This document shows positions 55,101-63,472 of a DNA stretch of 64,000 nucleotides, piece by piece (positions within the stretch are counted from its first letter, which is position 1; each line of letters begins with the position of its first letter). The translations under genes were made by a program, and so were the position numbers. The DNA is from Yponomeuta sedellus (Eukaryota; Arthropoda; Insecta; Lepidoptera; Yponomeutidae), in contig OW203725.1 of NCBI GenBank assembly GCA_934045075.1, positions 25,521,714 to 25,585,713 of the forward strand, in the 5' to 3' direction. A model generated the notes under the pieces. That model saw only the letters and a list, made by a program, of their open reading frames with translations, was not told the DNA's origin and searched no databases.

Positions 55101-58100
55101 CCACTAGCGGTAGTCACGGGACGCTCACCCATCCTGTACCTGACCGCGCCTGTCGTTGCTTAACCAAGTGATTGATTCCAATCACTTCAGATTTAGGTCG
55201 TCAGATTTATGATTATAAATATTCAGTTTCAATATTAAATACTCAATACTTTATTGCATTCCACAAATTTCAAGGTTGTTACATTATAACTTAACAGTTA
55301 TTTGATAAGATCTTTGTGGACCCTGTAGGGCACTAATGGGGCATTGCCCGTCGCTGTAAAATAGGGGTAACGCTGTAGGTACCCCTACACACTCGGGTAA
55401 AGAAGTCCCCCCCCCCCCCCGCCCCCCGGTGTCCCCGCAGGCGCAGCCTGTCGACGGGCAGCGTGGACGGCGCGTGCGCGGTGCTGAATGACGTGTGCGC
55501 GGCGCTGGAGCGCGACGTGGCGCCCGCGCTGCGCCGCCGCCTGCGCGCCCCCCCGCCCGACCCGCTGCCGCTGCCGCCGCCCGCGCCCGCGCCCGCCCCC
55601 GCAGACCTCGCCGCCGGCCTGCTGGGCCAGCGGCTCAACAGGGACCTGGACGCGCAGCGGCTGCTCTTCCTGGTGAGTGTACCACCTAAGTAGATTGTGT
55701 TAGCGGCGTCTATGATATTGCCTTGTTCCAGTTATCGATTTCTACGGTACAGCTCTTTTATTTAACTGTGTCACTTGACGAATGCTCTAAAACACTAATC
55801 GAATACAGTTTAAATAGTCCTCGGTAACTTTTCACTTTTTCAAACCGACGATTCTTAAATCTGACTCCTAAAAACCAATAACGATATAAGTCGCTGACGC
55901 GATCAAAGTCAACTAGAACAAAGTGTCAACCTCGATTCGATATCAACACTGCTTGCTTTGTACTTCATCACTGTTTGGTCACGGGTCTCTTCCTAAATCG
56001 CAACACGGATAAGCCATACTCCACCACGGGGGCCAAGTCCAAGTTGGTCAAGGTATGTAAGACAGTGGTGAGTGTTACTGTCATAAGTTATCAAGCCGCC
56101 TATATGGCTTCTGCTGCTCTTGTTGTGTGGTGGTCGACCTAGAGAAAAGCACCAACCCAATTCTTCCCGCGGTTGTCGTAAAAGGCGACTAAGGGACACA
56201 AACCGGAAGATAAGCAGCAGCGCCCCCTGCAGTACAATTCCACCGAAATGCGATCCCCAACTCGCATGCCCAGCGTGAGAATTATGGAAATTACTCCCTA
56301 TGATAGCGCACGTGGTGCTCTTTAGGGGAGGCTATGTCCAACAGTGAACCAGTATAGTTTGACGACGGCGACTATATGGCCTCTGACATGGCTTAACGAT
56401 TGCCTTTACATGACAGCCGGCACCAACGGCTTAGGAACTTTGCGAAGCGCTCGGAAAAAATGCCACTAGAGGTACACGGTACTGTCACCCATTCTGCACT
56501 TGACCCTGTTGTTTAACTGAATCACTCAGTTCGACTAGACCACGAGCGCTTTGGAGTGCTAACCTCTTCTTTTATAAACGTTGCTAAGATGGAAATGTCA
56601 TTTAATTAGCCGCTAAAATAATCTACTTGTCCAAATTGATTTTAATTAAAACGGGTTTTATACGGATTTATGCTCGTTTATTACATTTTTACAATTTTCC
56701 AACGTTTCGGCACTTTTTCAGGTGCCGTGGTCCCGGATGACTCCCGATGATGGTCCCGTGGTCATCCGGGACCACGGTACCCGAAAAAGTGCCGAAACGT
56801 TGGAAAATTGTAAAAATGTAATAAACGAGAATAAATCCGTGTAAAAACAGTTTTAATTGTGTCTACTGCTCGTGTTAACCTTAGAAAATACAAATTGATT
56901 TGGTTCCTTACGGTTTATTAAGATGCGCCATATTGTATGAGCGAGAGGCGAATAGTCGTCCAGTCCTCTTCTTAAATTATTATTATTATTATTTGATACA
57001 CTAGCAGCTTAGAGCTGATACGTGTATGTCTTATCACTGCACCTGATTGTTTTTGGTTTTTACATGATTATCCAGTCTATTTTTAAAACAGTTCACTGAG
57101 TCTGCACTAACAATAGAGTCAGGAAGTTTGTTCCACTCTCGCACGACACGGTTTGGGAGGAAATGCTTTCGAGGGTTACTTGCACACAGAGAGTTGCTTA
57201 TTTTAAGGTGGTGGCCTCTTAGGTGTTTATTTTCGTTCATAATGTAGATGTTATGTTGGTCTTGCACGTCATAGTAACCTGTGAGGATTTTGTATGTTTC
57301 TATGAGGTCTCCACGTTGTCGTCGTTGCTCGAGCGTAGTGAGACCAAGTGCTTCCAGTCGTTGCTCATAGGATTTCTGACGAAGTCCAACTACCATTTTT
57401 GTGGCTCTTCGTTGTACTTTTTCTAAGAGCTCAATATCTTTCTTCAGATAGGGACACCAGACCTGAAAACCGTATTCCAGCAGTGGTCTAATAAATGCCT
57501 TGTACAATTTTATGAATAACTGTTTGTCAATATAGCTGAATGATTTTCTTATCATATATGTAAGTGAATTAGCTTTTTTTGTAATTCCAAGTATGTGTTC
57601 GTCCCATTTTAGATTCCTAGTCACAGTGACTCCAAGATCCCGCTGAGAGTTGACTGTCTCCAGAATAACTGAGTCAACTGTGTAAGGGAGATTGGGATTG
57701 TTGCTCCCAATATGGAGAACCGTGCACTTCCCAGAGTTTAATGTTATGAGCCAGTCTCTTGTCCACTGGACAATTCGGTTGAGATCTTGTTGTATTATAT
57801 TGTGGGATATGAGAGGATTACCCATTATTTTGGTGTCGTCAGCGAAAAGTGATAGACCTGATTGAATTATATGTTTTAGATCTGTAAGGTAGACCCCAAA
57901 AAGTATAGGGCCCAGAACAGATCTTGCGGCACACCGCTCAGTACCTTATGCTTGTCTGATAGCTCGCCTCCCACTCTTACTTTAAATGTCCTTTCGCTGA
58001 GAAAGTTCTTTATCCATTCCAGGAGTTTGCCACGTATGCCAAAGTGATAGAGTTTAACAATAAGTCTCTGAATTGGAACCCGATCAAACGCTTTCTCGTA

Positions 58101-61100
58101 ATCTAAATAAATTACGTCCGTTGGTTTATGTTTGTCCCAATTGCATGTCCAATAGTCTAAACAACTCAACAGATTGGTAACTGTCGATCTTCTTGGCACA
58201 AATCCATGCTGTTCATCGATTATGATTCGTTCTTGAGAAAGGAACTCCCTGATCTTCTTTGCAATTATCTTCTCTGCTGCTTTACAAATTATACACGTTT
58301 GACTAATAGGTCGATAGTTTGCTGCATTTAATTTGTCTCCTTTTTTGTATATAGGCGTCACCTCTGCCTGCTTCCAATCCTCGGGTAGTTTGCCTTCTTG
58401 AAATGATGTTGTCATAATGTGGGCCAGTTGATCACTAATAACTCCACTACATCTTTTTAGTAGGATAGCGGGTATGCCATCTGGACCCATCGCTGTATCG
58501 TCGTTGAACGTGTTAAGTGCCTTGGCTACGTCGTCAGGGGTAAAGTCAATGTGATCAATATAATTTTCGACACGTGGGGTGTTCAGGTTTGGTAGGGGTT
58601 GATCCAGTAATTCTCGAACAAATGATTTTTCAAATTGTCTTGCAAATAAATTTGCAACTTCTTTGTTGTTACTTAATATGGTTTGTGTGGTTTCGTCTCT
58701 AAGTGATGGTGGGACAGATACTTTCGATGTTAGTTTGTGTCGTAGATAGGCATAGAAACATTTAGGACTGCTATTCACTATATTTTTCTCAAACTGGATA
58801 CGTGATTGTCGGACCTTTGCAATTATTATGTTGTTGACTTTTCTATATTCGCTGTATGATTCTTCTGATTTGGTGGCTTGATATTGTCTCCATTTGATTT
58901 GTTTTTCATGGGTCAATTTAACAATGTCTCGTCCTATCCATGGTTTCTTGTTATTATTTTTTATACTAATTCTTTTCAATGGAACTTCTTCTATTATCAG
59001 GCTCGAAACTGCCTTGAAATGATTCCAAGTCTCTGGGTTTACTTGTTTATTGCTGAGTTCTTGACTGCTATCTCTGAATTTTGCTGAAATCAAGTTGTAG
59101 TCAGCTTTGAAAAAATCTCTTCGTGACTGAGTTTCTCCTTGATTAATTCTGTGGTCAGCTTGAAACTGTATTGTCCCAATAAGAACAAGGTGATCACTTT
59201 TTCCTATGGGGGGATTATAGGTAATTTTGGTGCACAAGTTTTCATCATTACACAGTATTAAGTCCACCAGCTTGTAACACAGAAAACAAGGAAAAGAAAT
59301 AATGAAGAGTCCTCATTATTTCTTTTCCTTGTTTTCTGTGTTACAAGCTGGTGTAGGTTTGTACTAATCAGTGTTTCTATGAAGTTTTCATAAAGTGGAT
59401 TGTAGCCATCTAAGTTTTGGAGTGGCCATTTAATAGCCGGAAGGTTGAAATCTCCTGCTATCAGAAGGTTATCGTTTCTTTCAGATGCCTTTAAAATAGT
59501 TTCGAAGAGCAGCTTGTCCGATTCTCGGAGGTCGTAGTGCGTTGGTCGATATACTCCTCCCATCAACATCTTGAAGTTTCCATATTGTATATTGACCCAT
59601 AGGGCTTCAACATTGGGTTTATTGTTGAGTGTAGGATGTATTTTAAATTGACTGACATGGGCCTCGGATGACTCGACCAGGCGCACACGAACGAGGCGGA
59701 GGCGGGCGCCGAGTGGGCGGAGCGGCTGGCGGCGCAGGCGTGCGAGGAGGCGGAGCCGCTGCTGCGGGGCGCGGGCGGCGCGGAGCGCGGCAAGCTGCGC
59801 GCCTGCGCCGCGGGGCTGGCGGGCGCGGCGGCCGGCCTGCGCGCCGCGCATGAGCTGGCGCTGGCTGGCCTGCGCGCCGCGCTCAAGCCGAGGCTCGACG
59901 CCTGGGCGGAGCACCTCGCCGACCCCGACACCGACGACGGTAAGTCGGCCCGGGGGGATCTGGGGTGTTACGTTCAGTTTTATGGACCGAAATGTGTTCG
60001 GCGAGTCGACACAGCGTTTCACACTCCGAAGCCGGCTTCTCACTGTGGGATGTAATATAATGTTACGAGCTAGGGTTTTAGATTTGGAGGTGAAACGTCA
60101 ATGACAACTTCTTAGGATTTGTTCACGCCGAATCTGGTCTGCAGGTCTTCATCGTCTGTGTAATTTCCTTTTTTATGTACAATAAAGTGTTCTCTATCTA
60201 TATATCTTCACGACACGAAGTTCACACGAAGATTTTAAATCGCAGGTCCAATCGAAGTCCAATAGTATCGCTGAGGTCGTAGGTTATCGCTCGTTTCGCA
60301 GGTATGTTCGCTCGGAGTTTACGCTTCGCAAGTTCTGACCGAACTGACTGCGCGCCGCGGCGGTCGCTATTTTTATCCGAAAGGGTTCTCGAACATTCGC
60401 TCGAACATACCCTCCAACGACTCTAGAATTATCATCATCATCTAGTCATTGAGTTTTAAGCATTATGTTTGTAGTCACTACAACGCAGCATGCGGCGACT
60501 ATTCGTTAGGCTTCTAGATGGTTCGCGATAGAGCCGTGACAATATATTACTTCAGATATTATAATTTATCGCTGGTCATACATTTCGTTTTATAGCTATA
60601 ATATTATTATAGCACAGTGTGTACCGGTCTCGTACAAAATGTATGACGGTCGATAACTTATATCATATCTCAAGATGTAATATATATCCCACCGAAAACA
60701 TTCTGTAAAAACTAGCCAAGTCTCGATGAAGCTGCCGTATTGCAATTTCATTATTCTATCTAGACGATTTTATTGTTATAGTTAATGTTGTGTGACTTGG
60801 CCGTTTAAGGGTACACAAGGGTACAAAACCAGATGCTTCATGACCAATCTGTCGCCAGAACCGCTACCCAATGACAATAGAAAACTGCCACTTGAAGAAC
60901 GTTGATTGAATAACGAGTGAATTGTAAGCTTGATAAAGCTGCGTACCTATGTCAATAATACTTACGAGTATATACATAAGTAGTGAACCTGAAACAAACA
61001 GTACCTATAAAAAATATTTCTAGTACAGACGGACTATAATAATAAACAAATCGCAGTAAGGAACATTAGACTTGGCACGACTTTGTTTAGATTTCATTAC

Positions 61101-62824
61101 TTTTTAGAGATAAACGAGCAGCTCCATCGAGACTTGGCTATTTTTTTACAGAACGTTTTCGGTGGGATTTCACTTCTTTTTGTCGAAACGAGGGCATATT
61201 GATTTATTTTATTCGATTTTTTCATAAAATAAATCAACCCAAATCAAGGACAGTAGAAGACTGTCGTAAACAACCGTAGGTAACGCGGCCGGTTGCCATT
61301 TCGCAATATAAGGTTATCGGATAAACAAAACGTAAGCGCGTTTTAAAATACAGTCAGCGCTATCTAGTGACGTGTGCGGGTATCACCGCTACTTTTAGTG
61401 CAATGCATTATATTTTGACTAAATTTTGAGCGAAATAATAAAATAAATAATAATCTTCTAATAGTTTGGTTGGGCTCTTGTGTTGTGTGTTCTGTCAGGG
61501 TGATCAGGTTCTCAAGGTCTTAGATTTTCCTACTTTTTATGTCGCCATTAAACCCTAACTTTGTGCCAAATTTCAGCTCCCTGAGTTTATGGGAAGACTT
61601 AGATTTATTTTGATGATCGTCAGTGAGTGAGTGTCATCAATGCGAAACTTTGCTGTCGCTCAATTTCGGAACTAAATGACCCACAGACTTGAAATTTTGG
61701 ATTTTAAGTACGTGATTATAGCTTACTGGATGACGAAAATTTCTGCGCTCTGGTCTTATCCAGAGGTTCTTAAATAGAGGCCTGAAAATGCCTCTATTTA
61801 AGAACCTCTACGGCAGTGTTTGCTTCGCACTCCACTCGGCGGGGTCACTGCCGTGCCCCCCGATTATATTACATCCCATAGTGAGAAGCCGGCTCGAAAC
61901 GAGCGTTCAAGTATGCACTAGGCGTGATCGTTGCAAAAACGAACCGTTTTATAAGACCGTTTTGTATTCCGCGACGATAGGACCGTTTTACGTTTCATTT
62001 TAAAGCAGTGCCAGCGTTTGTTCGTCGCGAGACCAGTCCTTAGATTGTTGACGCGGATATGTCCTTTAGTGCTATATTAATAGAGCCTAGAACGTAATGA
62101 GATCATTGCGACGTCGTCGTCGGCTCCTTGCTCGTTCCGTTCGTTTTGGTCTGTGATACAATAAAGTAATCTTTATGTCTATGAATATACAAGTACAATT
62201 TATTTTTCCGATGTTTCGTGGTTTAGTTTCGTTCTGTTAGATTGATGATTGAAAACCACTTTTTAAAAAACGAATTTATTAATTAAACACACTCAAAATA
62301 TGGATAGTGAAAATCGGGATATTAATTAGCAAATGAAAATTGACAACTGCTCTCGATCGCGGGTAAGGCTGAACTGTCTGACCGCCCAGAAGGGCCATCG
62401 TGAGAAACTAGAAGTGCTTAGCTGGCATAATGTAACTACTTATGATTTAGCGAAGAGTAAGCACTATGCCTTACATGGCAAGGGTATAACAGTTCGCACT
62501 CGTTGGACCGTCCTCTGCGCCTTGCTCGTTCGCATACAATGAAACCAGTCGCGAGCGAGGATCGTTTCGAGGACCCGTTTTCGTTCGAGAAAAAACGGTT
62601 GCGTTTCGTCGTCGAGAAATCGAACAACGACCCACTCTCTCTGTCTGTTTGTTGCAGAGGGCATGTACAACGCGGCGGACGCGCTGCCGGCGGCGCTGGA
62701 GGCGCTGCAGCAGGCGGCGCGCGCCGCGCTGTCGCCGCGCGCCGCCGCCGCGCTGCTGGCCGCGCTGCTGGCCGACCTGGCCGCCGCGGCGGAGGCGCGC
62801 CTGCTGCTGCACCACTACACGCGG
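37105..62824 (+). CDS. COG4: Conserved oligomeric Golgi complex subunit 4 (partial, 3' end outside window)
   Basis: Eleven plus-strand exons join in phase into about 645 residues; human COG4 is about 785, so roughly 140 C-terminal residues lie beyond the window. Recognisable parts: KVRHLDLAR after a helical N-terminus (human KVRQLDLAK); KLFKLFPQLGCAEEGIDLLA (human RFFKIFPLLGLHEEGL); VFADALTRLLE (human IFADTLTLLFE); LKLYFTFLKRK (human ELYLRFLKKR); YFLEESVSKAL with SSLIDDVFFIARKVIRRSLS (human [20 protein letters not shown]). Family knowledge: COG4 is in lobe A of the COG tethering complex, acting in retrograde vesicle traffic at the Golgi. Exons are GC- and Ala/Arg-rich. About 10 residues expected between exons 1 and 2 are missing, so a micro-exon in intron 1 may have been overlooked. 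Two splice boundaries carry tandem arrays, and intron transposons are frequent. Confidence 0.93.
37236..37432 (+). mobile_element. tRNA-derived SINE in COG4 intron 1
   Basis: GGCCTCGTTGGCTTAGCAGT head, a degenerate box B (GTGGACTTGATACCC) and a body ending ACAGGGTATCGTAGTTTGGA with a GTAAG-rich tail. Confidence 0.65.
37943..38115 (+). mobile_element. tRNA-derived SINE, second type, in COG4 intron 1
   Basis: GGCGGTGGTAGCGGAGCGGT head, GTGGTTTCAAACCCCGC as box B, and a tail with GCTAAGTGCGGAAATCTCAG. TG-rich sequence follows. Confidence 0.65.
38757..39210 (+). mobile_element. Solo LTR (Gypsy-like) in COG4 intron 1, sense orientation
   Basis: 454 bp with TGTCGCGG start and CCCGTAACA end (TG...CA), flanked by ATAT on both sides (4-bp duplication). 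It carries a TATA box at 38965 and an arthropod-type TCAGT initiator 28 bp downstream. No internal coding region remains. Family assignment rests on the 4-bp duplication only. Confidence 0.8.
38965..38997 (+). promoter_or_regulatory. TATA box and initiator of the solo LTR
   Basis: TATAAATA at 38965-38972 and TCAGT at 38993-38997, at canonical spacing, reading towards COG4 exon 2. Confidence 0.6.
39234..39431 (+). CDS. COG4: COG4 exon 2
   Basis: 66 codons, CDVDEALSGALARSASLEGR to LARGVSAKVRHLDLAR, phases 0 and 0; donor GTAACT. A solo LTR ends 23 bp before its first base. Confidence 0.93.
39775..40027 (-). mobile_element. tRNA-derived SINE, second type (minus), in COG4 intron 2
   Basis: Reverse complement of the 37943 family: CTGAGATTTCCACAAATAGA at the left and CACCGCTCCGCTACCACCGC at the right. 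Confidence 0.65.
40637..40700. repeat. Short hairpin
   Basis: GTGCGGAA...GTCATTGCA pairs with TGCAATGAC...TTCCGCAC around a 17-20 base loop. Confidence 0.6.
41796..41920. repeat. Nested inverted repeats, COG4 intron 2
   Basis: AGTAGTAATGTATGAGCTCC and its complement GGAGCTCATACATTACTACT enclose part of a second pair (TTTTCACATGCA / TGCATGTGAAAA). Probably a MITE inserted in another foldback. Confidence 0.65.
42502..42737 (+). CDS. COG4: COG4 exon 3
   Basis: SRVSECQRRVHELLELQVCA, then GGVQAALRAQDLEAGAAHVA; ends in phase 2 at GTGAGC. If unspliced the frame would reach TGA at once. Confidence 0.92.
42878..42990 (-). mobile_element. tRNA-derived SINE fragments in COG4 intron 3
   Basis: Minus-strand tRNA-like part (GGGACTCGAACCCGCGACCT) followed by a plus-oriented tail of the same family, again an inverted arrangement. 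Confidence 0.7.
43528..43648 (+). CDS. COG4: COG4 exon 4
   Basis: The first base completes Lys, then FDEAANKADDAAVEKLFKLF and PQLGCAEEGIDLLAKYIATQ. Donor GTAACT, phase 0. Strong match to human COG4 in spacing and residues. Confidence 0.93.
43914..44099 (+). repeat. 124-bp-spaced duplication with tRNA-SINE piece, COG4 intron 4
   Basis: ATTAGTTATACAATAATAAT and the following 45 bases occur at 43914 and 44038. A minus-oriented tRNA-SINE head (GAATTCGAACCCGCGACCTC) lies between. Confidence 0.8.
44291..46591. mobile_element. Non-autonomous TIR transposon, copy 2 (8-bp TSD), in COG4 intron 4
   Basis: Same TIRs and interior as the copy at 26614, without the nested MITE. Perfect duplications AGAAATAC lie at 44283-44290 and 46592-46599. 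Two copies with different duplications prove independent transposition. The superfamily is uncertain; 8-bp duplications suit hAT, P or Merlin, but the CGTAGA ends are not typical hAT ends. Confidence 0.9.
45295..45387 (-). mobile_element. 5S-type SINE fragment carried inside the TIR transposon (copy 2)
   Basis: Same fragment as in copy 1, slightly longer (CTCTTCCTGCATCGCAGGAA retained). Confidence 0.7.
46600..47380. other. COG4 intron 4, distal part
   Basis: AT-rich; nothing recognised before exon 5. Confidence 0.6.
47388..47579 (+). CDS. COG4: COG4 exon 5
   Basis: 64 codons with EAAVFADALTRLLEAAGAAV and HAPGRLPRALATLQPV. The donor GTGAGC is the first of seven identical donors made by a 62-bp repeat. 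Only the first keeps the frame. Confidence 0.92.
47531..47966 (+). repeat. 62-bp tandem repeat over the COG4 exon 5 donor (seven donors)
   Basis: GTGAGCCCTCTAAC recurs at 47580, 47642, 47704, 47766, 47828, 47890 and 47952. Each unit holds the last 48 bases of exon 5 plus 14 bases of intron. The copies appear identical. The last is followed by unique intron sequence. Confidence 0.96.
48040..48390 (+). repeat. Degenerate tandem repeat of about 117 bp, COG4 intron 5
   Basis: CTTTTGCGCTG(G/A)TACTTGTGC and GCTCGGCCTCCGGCCT / ACTCGGCCTCCAGCCT recur about 117 bp apart. A partial third unit lies upstream. GC-rich for an intron. Confidence 0.65.
48400..48985. other. COG4 intron 5, distal part
   Basis: AT-rich; nothing recognised. 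Confidence 0.6.
48993..49193 (+). CDS. COG4: COG4 exon 6
   Basis: 67 codons, VCAGARRLWAQMRAARGLEE to HSRLKLYFTFLKRKTE. The middle is Pro/Ala-rich. Phases 0 and 0, donor GTGGGT. Confidence 0.9.
49506..49582. mobile_element. LINE 3' fragment, COG4 intron 6
   Basis: CCCACTACTGGGCAAAAGCC is a common 3' piece of lepidopteran RTE-like LINEs. A related piece (GCACTGCTGGGCAAAGG) follows the 51-bp array at 53759. Confidence 0.5.
49686..49813 (+). CDS. COG4: COG4 exon 7
   Basis: ADAAPLPPAARQALAASTAR, then LGSDCELTRLAQELLAHYLA, ending LE plus two bases of Arg before GTAACG. The exon end and donor are repeated 77 more times downstream in the 51-bp array. Reading past any donor in the exon frame gives TAA at once. 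Confidence 0.93.
49785..53766 (+). repeat. 51-bp tandem array over the COG4 exon 7 donor (77 units, 78 donors)
   Basis: GTAACGCATGCTCCG recurs every 51 bp from 49814 to 53741 with no length change. Each unit carries the end of exon 7 (LAHYLALE codons), the donor and about 25 intron bases. One position varies (CCGTGTCG or CCGCGTCG). Counting the first donor as unit 0, units 6, 9, 15, 18 and 44-76 have C and the rest have T. The long open frames here on both strands are by-products of a 51-bp period. Confidence 0.97.
53757..53885. mobile_element. LINE 3' fragment flanking the 51-bp array
   Basis: GCACTGCTGGGCAAAGGTCT and TGGCGAACATTGCCCACC suggest a diverged RTE-like fragment. Its CTGCTGG equals a stretch in COG4 exon 7. 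Confidence 0.5.
53890..54545. other. COG4 intron 7 after the 51-bp array
   Basis: AT-rich; no recognised element. Confidence 0.6.
54553..54666 (+). CDS. COG4: COG4 exon 8
   Basis: Completes Arg, then YFLEESVSKALKMATPQPGA and TSSSLIDDVFFIARKVI; ends in phase 2 at GTAACA. The best conserved block of the gene, confirming the join across the 4.7-kb repeat-filled intron. Confidence 0.95.
54938..55190 (-). mobile_element. 5S-rRNA-derived SINE, copy 6 (minus)
   Basis: In COG4 intron 8. Reads in reverse: GGATTGTAAGACAGTGGCGG, TGACAGCCGGCACCAACGGC, CCGCGCCTGTCGTTGCTTAA. Lacks the 3' end. Confidence 0.75.
55441..55672 (+). CDS. COG4: COG4 exon 9
   Basis: RSLSTGSVDGACAVLNDVCA, a Pro-rich insert, then GLLGQRLNRDLDAQRLLFL before GTGAGT. 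The acceptor has an unusual C-only polypyrimidine tract. Confidence 0.92.
55980..56555 (-). mobile_element. 5S-rRNA-derived SINE, copy 7 (minus), split by a LINE fragment
   Basis: 3' part at 55980-56113 and 5' part at 56371-56555. CTATATGGC(T/C)TCTG flanks the interruption as a probable target-site duplication. Confidence 0.75.
56114..56370. mobile_element. RTE-like LINE 3' fragment nested in a SINE
   Basis: Contains CCGCGGTTGTCGTAAAAGGC and GGAGGCTATGTCCAACAGTG, the kind of 3' end common to insect RTE/R1-type LINEs. Inserted in the SINE with about 13-bp flanking repeats. Confidence 0.6.
56640..56890. repeat. Foldback element, inverted dimer 2
   Basis: Arms of about 95-100 bp around a 20-30 base centre. 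Same unit as at 10651. Ends in GCTCGTGTTAACCTTAGAAA. Confidence 0.8.
57034..57920 (-). pseudogene. CR1-like ORF fragment (RT C-terminal half)
   Basis: Carries the catalytic FADDTK just after the frameshift. It continues through WTRDWLITLNSGKCTVLHIG, KAFIRPLLEYGFQVWCPYLK and RVVREWNKLPDSIV to a stop at 57034. Confidence 0.85.
57876..59267 (-). pseudogene. CR1-like ORF fragment (endonuclease end and RT N-terminal half)
   Basis: 463-residue frame from DLILCNDENLC through the linker (KPWIGRDIVKLTHEKQIKWR), AMGPDGIPAILLKR, YRPISQTCIICKAAEKIIAK and DYEKAFDRVP to SGVPQ, where a one-base deletion throws it out of frame. Confidence 0.85.
59265..59353. repeat. Perfect 41-bp inverted repeat in the CR1-like element
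   Basis: Arms 59265-59305 and 59313-59353 are exact reverse complements with a 7-base loop. The second arm duplicates endonuclease-coding sequence in reverse and interrupts the frame. Confidence 0.95.
59354..59660 (-). pseudogene. CR1-like endonuclease fragment
   Basis: In frame from about SQFKIHPTLNNKPNVEALWV through GGVYRPTHYDLRESDKLLFE and NLLIAGDFNLPAIKWP to QLVTQKTRKR at the inverted duplication. Everything further 5' is missing. The open frame continues into the antisense of COG4 exon 10, which is not part of the element. Confidence 0.8.
59681..59939 (+). CDS. COG4: COG4 exon 10
   Basis: AHTNEAEAGAEWAERLAAQA through LKPRLDAWAEHLADPDTDD; ends in phase 1 at GTAAGT. The acceptor lacks a clear polypyrimidine tract, and a CR1-like element ends about 15-30 bp upstream. 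Confidence 0.9.
60064..60546 (-). mobile_element. Second, diverged solo LTR of the same family, in COG4 intron 10
   Basis: Inverted relative to the 38757 copy. Shares the CGACTATTCG/GCATGCTGCG, TTCGAGAACCCT, GCGACCGCCG and final CTAGCTCGTAACA parts. A segment with a TACAATAAAG tail at about 60165-60230 is extra. The TATA box region has changed (TATTTTTATCC on the plus strand). Confidence 0.75.
60686..61168. mobile_element. MITE-like element with about 48-bp TIRs, COG4 intron 10
   Basis: Left end ATCCCACCGAAAACATTCTG through GCCAAGTCTCGATGAAGCTG. The right end is its near-perfect inverse. AT-rich interior without ORFs. Confidence 0.75.
61170..61910. other. COG4 intron 10, unassigned part
   Basis: Mostly AT-rich. 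ACATCCCATAGTGAGAAGCC at about 61870-61890 is the inverse of a stretch at 60035-60055, suggesting a shared repeat or local inversion. Confidence 0.5.
61771..61820. repeat. Perfect 20-bp-arm hairpin
   Basis: AGAGGTTCTTAAATAGAGGC, loop CTGAAAAT, then the exact complement. Confidence 0.85.
61919..62637. mobile_element. hAT-like MITE, longer copy, next to COG4 exon 11
   Basis: Starts TAGGCGTGATCGTTGC and follows the 28851 element to CGACCCACTC at about 62637. An extra internal segment of about 280 bp lies at roughly 62220-62500. No clear 8-bp duplication is found, and the right end is altered where it meets the polypyrimidine tract of exon 11. Confidence 0.8.
62658..62824 (+). CDS. COG4: COG4 exon 11 (3' boundary uncertain)
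   Basis: Completes Glu, then GMYNAADALPAALEALQQAA to EARLLLHHYTR, matching the block before NRLGGL in human COG4. The next bases, GTCACA, are a poor donor. Copies of the exon end occur at 62950 and 63550, and the latter has GTGACA, so the end used is unclear. A hAT-like MITE ends about 20 bp before the exon. Confidence 0.8.
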
Positions 62825-62875
62825 GTCACACATCAACCACAATAGTCTTCTTAAAAACCTAATTAGAGTTTGAAA

Positions 62876-62948
62876 AGCCCGTCCACGCCGGTACCGAACT
62901 CGCGACCGCGGGCTAACCGTACCGGCGGACTGAGCTAATGGACGAGCG
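62876..62948 (-). mobile_element. tRNA-derived SINE head in COG4 exon 11 duplicate region
   Basis: CCACGCCGGTACCGAACTCG and CCGGCGGACTGAGCTAATGG, the reverse complement of a tRNA-like head. A near-identical piece is at 63475-63545. Confidence 0.7.
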
Positions 62949-63472
62949 TCGGCGTCGGCGGAGGCGCGCCTATTGCTGCACTACTACACGCGGGTCACTC
63001 ATCACAATAGTCTTCTTAAAAACCTATCTAGAGGCTGGTAGTTAGCCAGTGTCGGCTAGGTCTACCTCACGATGGGCTGGTCGAGAGAGCGGAATGGGAG
63101 GTGACGTGAATGGACTTACTTGGTGATGGTGGATGATGGCTCGCTTTAGCTGTTGGGCGGATGATGAGCGGTGATGGATGAGCTGATGCGTCCAGCGCAC
63201 GGAGAACACTCCTGCACTGTTCACTTATAGTCTAATATTGTTCCTTGAGCTGATAAAGTTTCTTGGTCACCAAATGTCTATCACTTCACGAGAATTCGAG
63301 CACTTATCACGCGCGTATGTCACAGTGCCAATGTGTATGCAGATGGATGGATAAATTAGTAGCGAGCGAGCGGCACGAGCGACGGCACCGGAACGACAGA
63401 ATAATGAATGAATGACCACAGATTCATGATTACGTCGCGCGATCAATTCTCGCGCGAACAGAGGCTGAAAAC

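Larger units (their letters stand above)
56965..59665 (-). mobile_element. CR1-like LINE, damaged, in COG4 intron 9
   Basis: 5'-truncated element. It has endonuclease remnants (GDFNLPAIKWP), RT (DYEKAFDRVPIQRLIVKL, SGVPQ, FADDTKI) and a C-terminal region ending near 57034. An (ATT)n tail lies at about 56973-56993. One base is missing within the PQGS block near 57920. A 41-bp inverted duplication sits in the endonuclease region at 59265-59353. Assignment to CR1 rests on RT motif style only. Confidence 0.85.

Noticed and set aside
59661..60043. N-terminal part of a 261-residue minus-strand ORF
   Set aside because: Antisense of COG4 exon 10 and its intron; the LINE similarity starts at about 59660.
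62333..62542. 69-residue plus-strand ORF inside the MITE
   Set aside because: It spans the extra interior segment and the MITE end, shows no recognisable domain, and is absent from the other copy.
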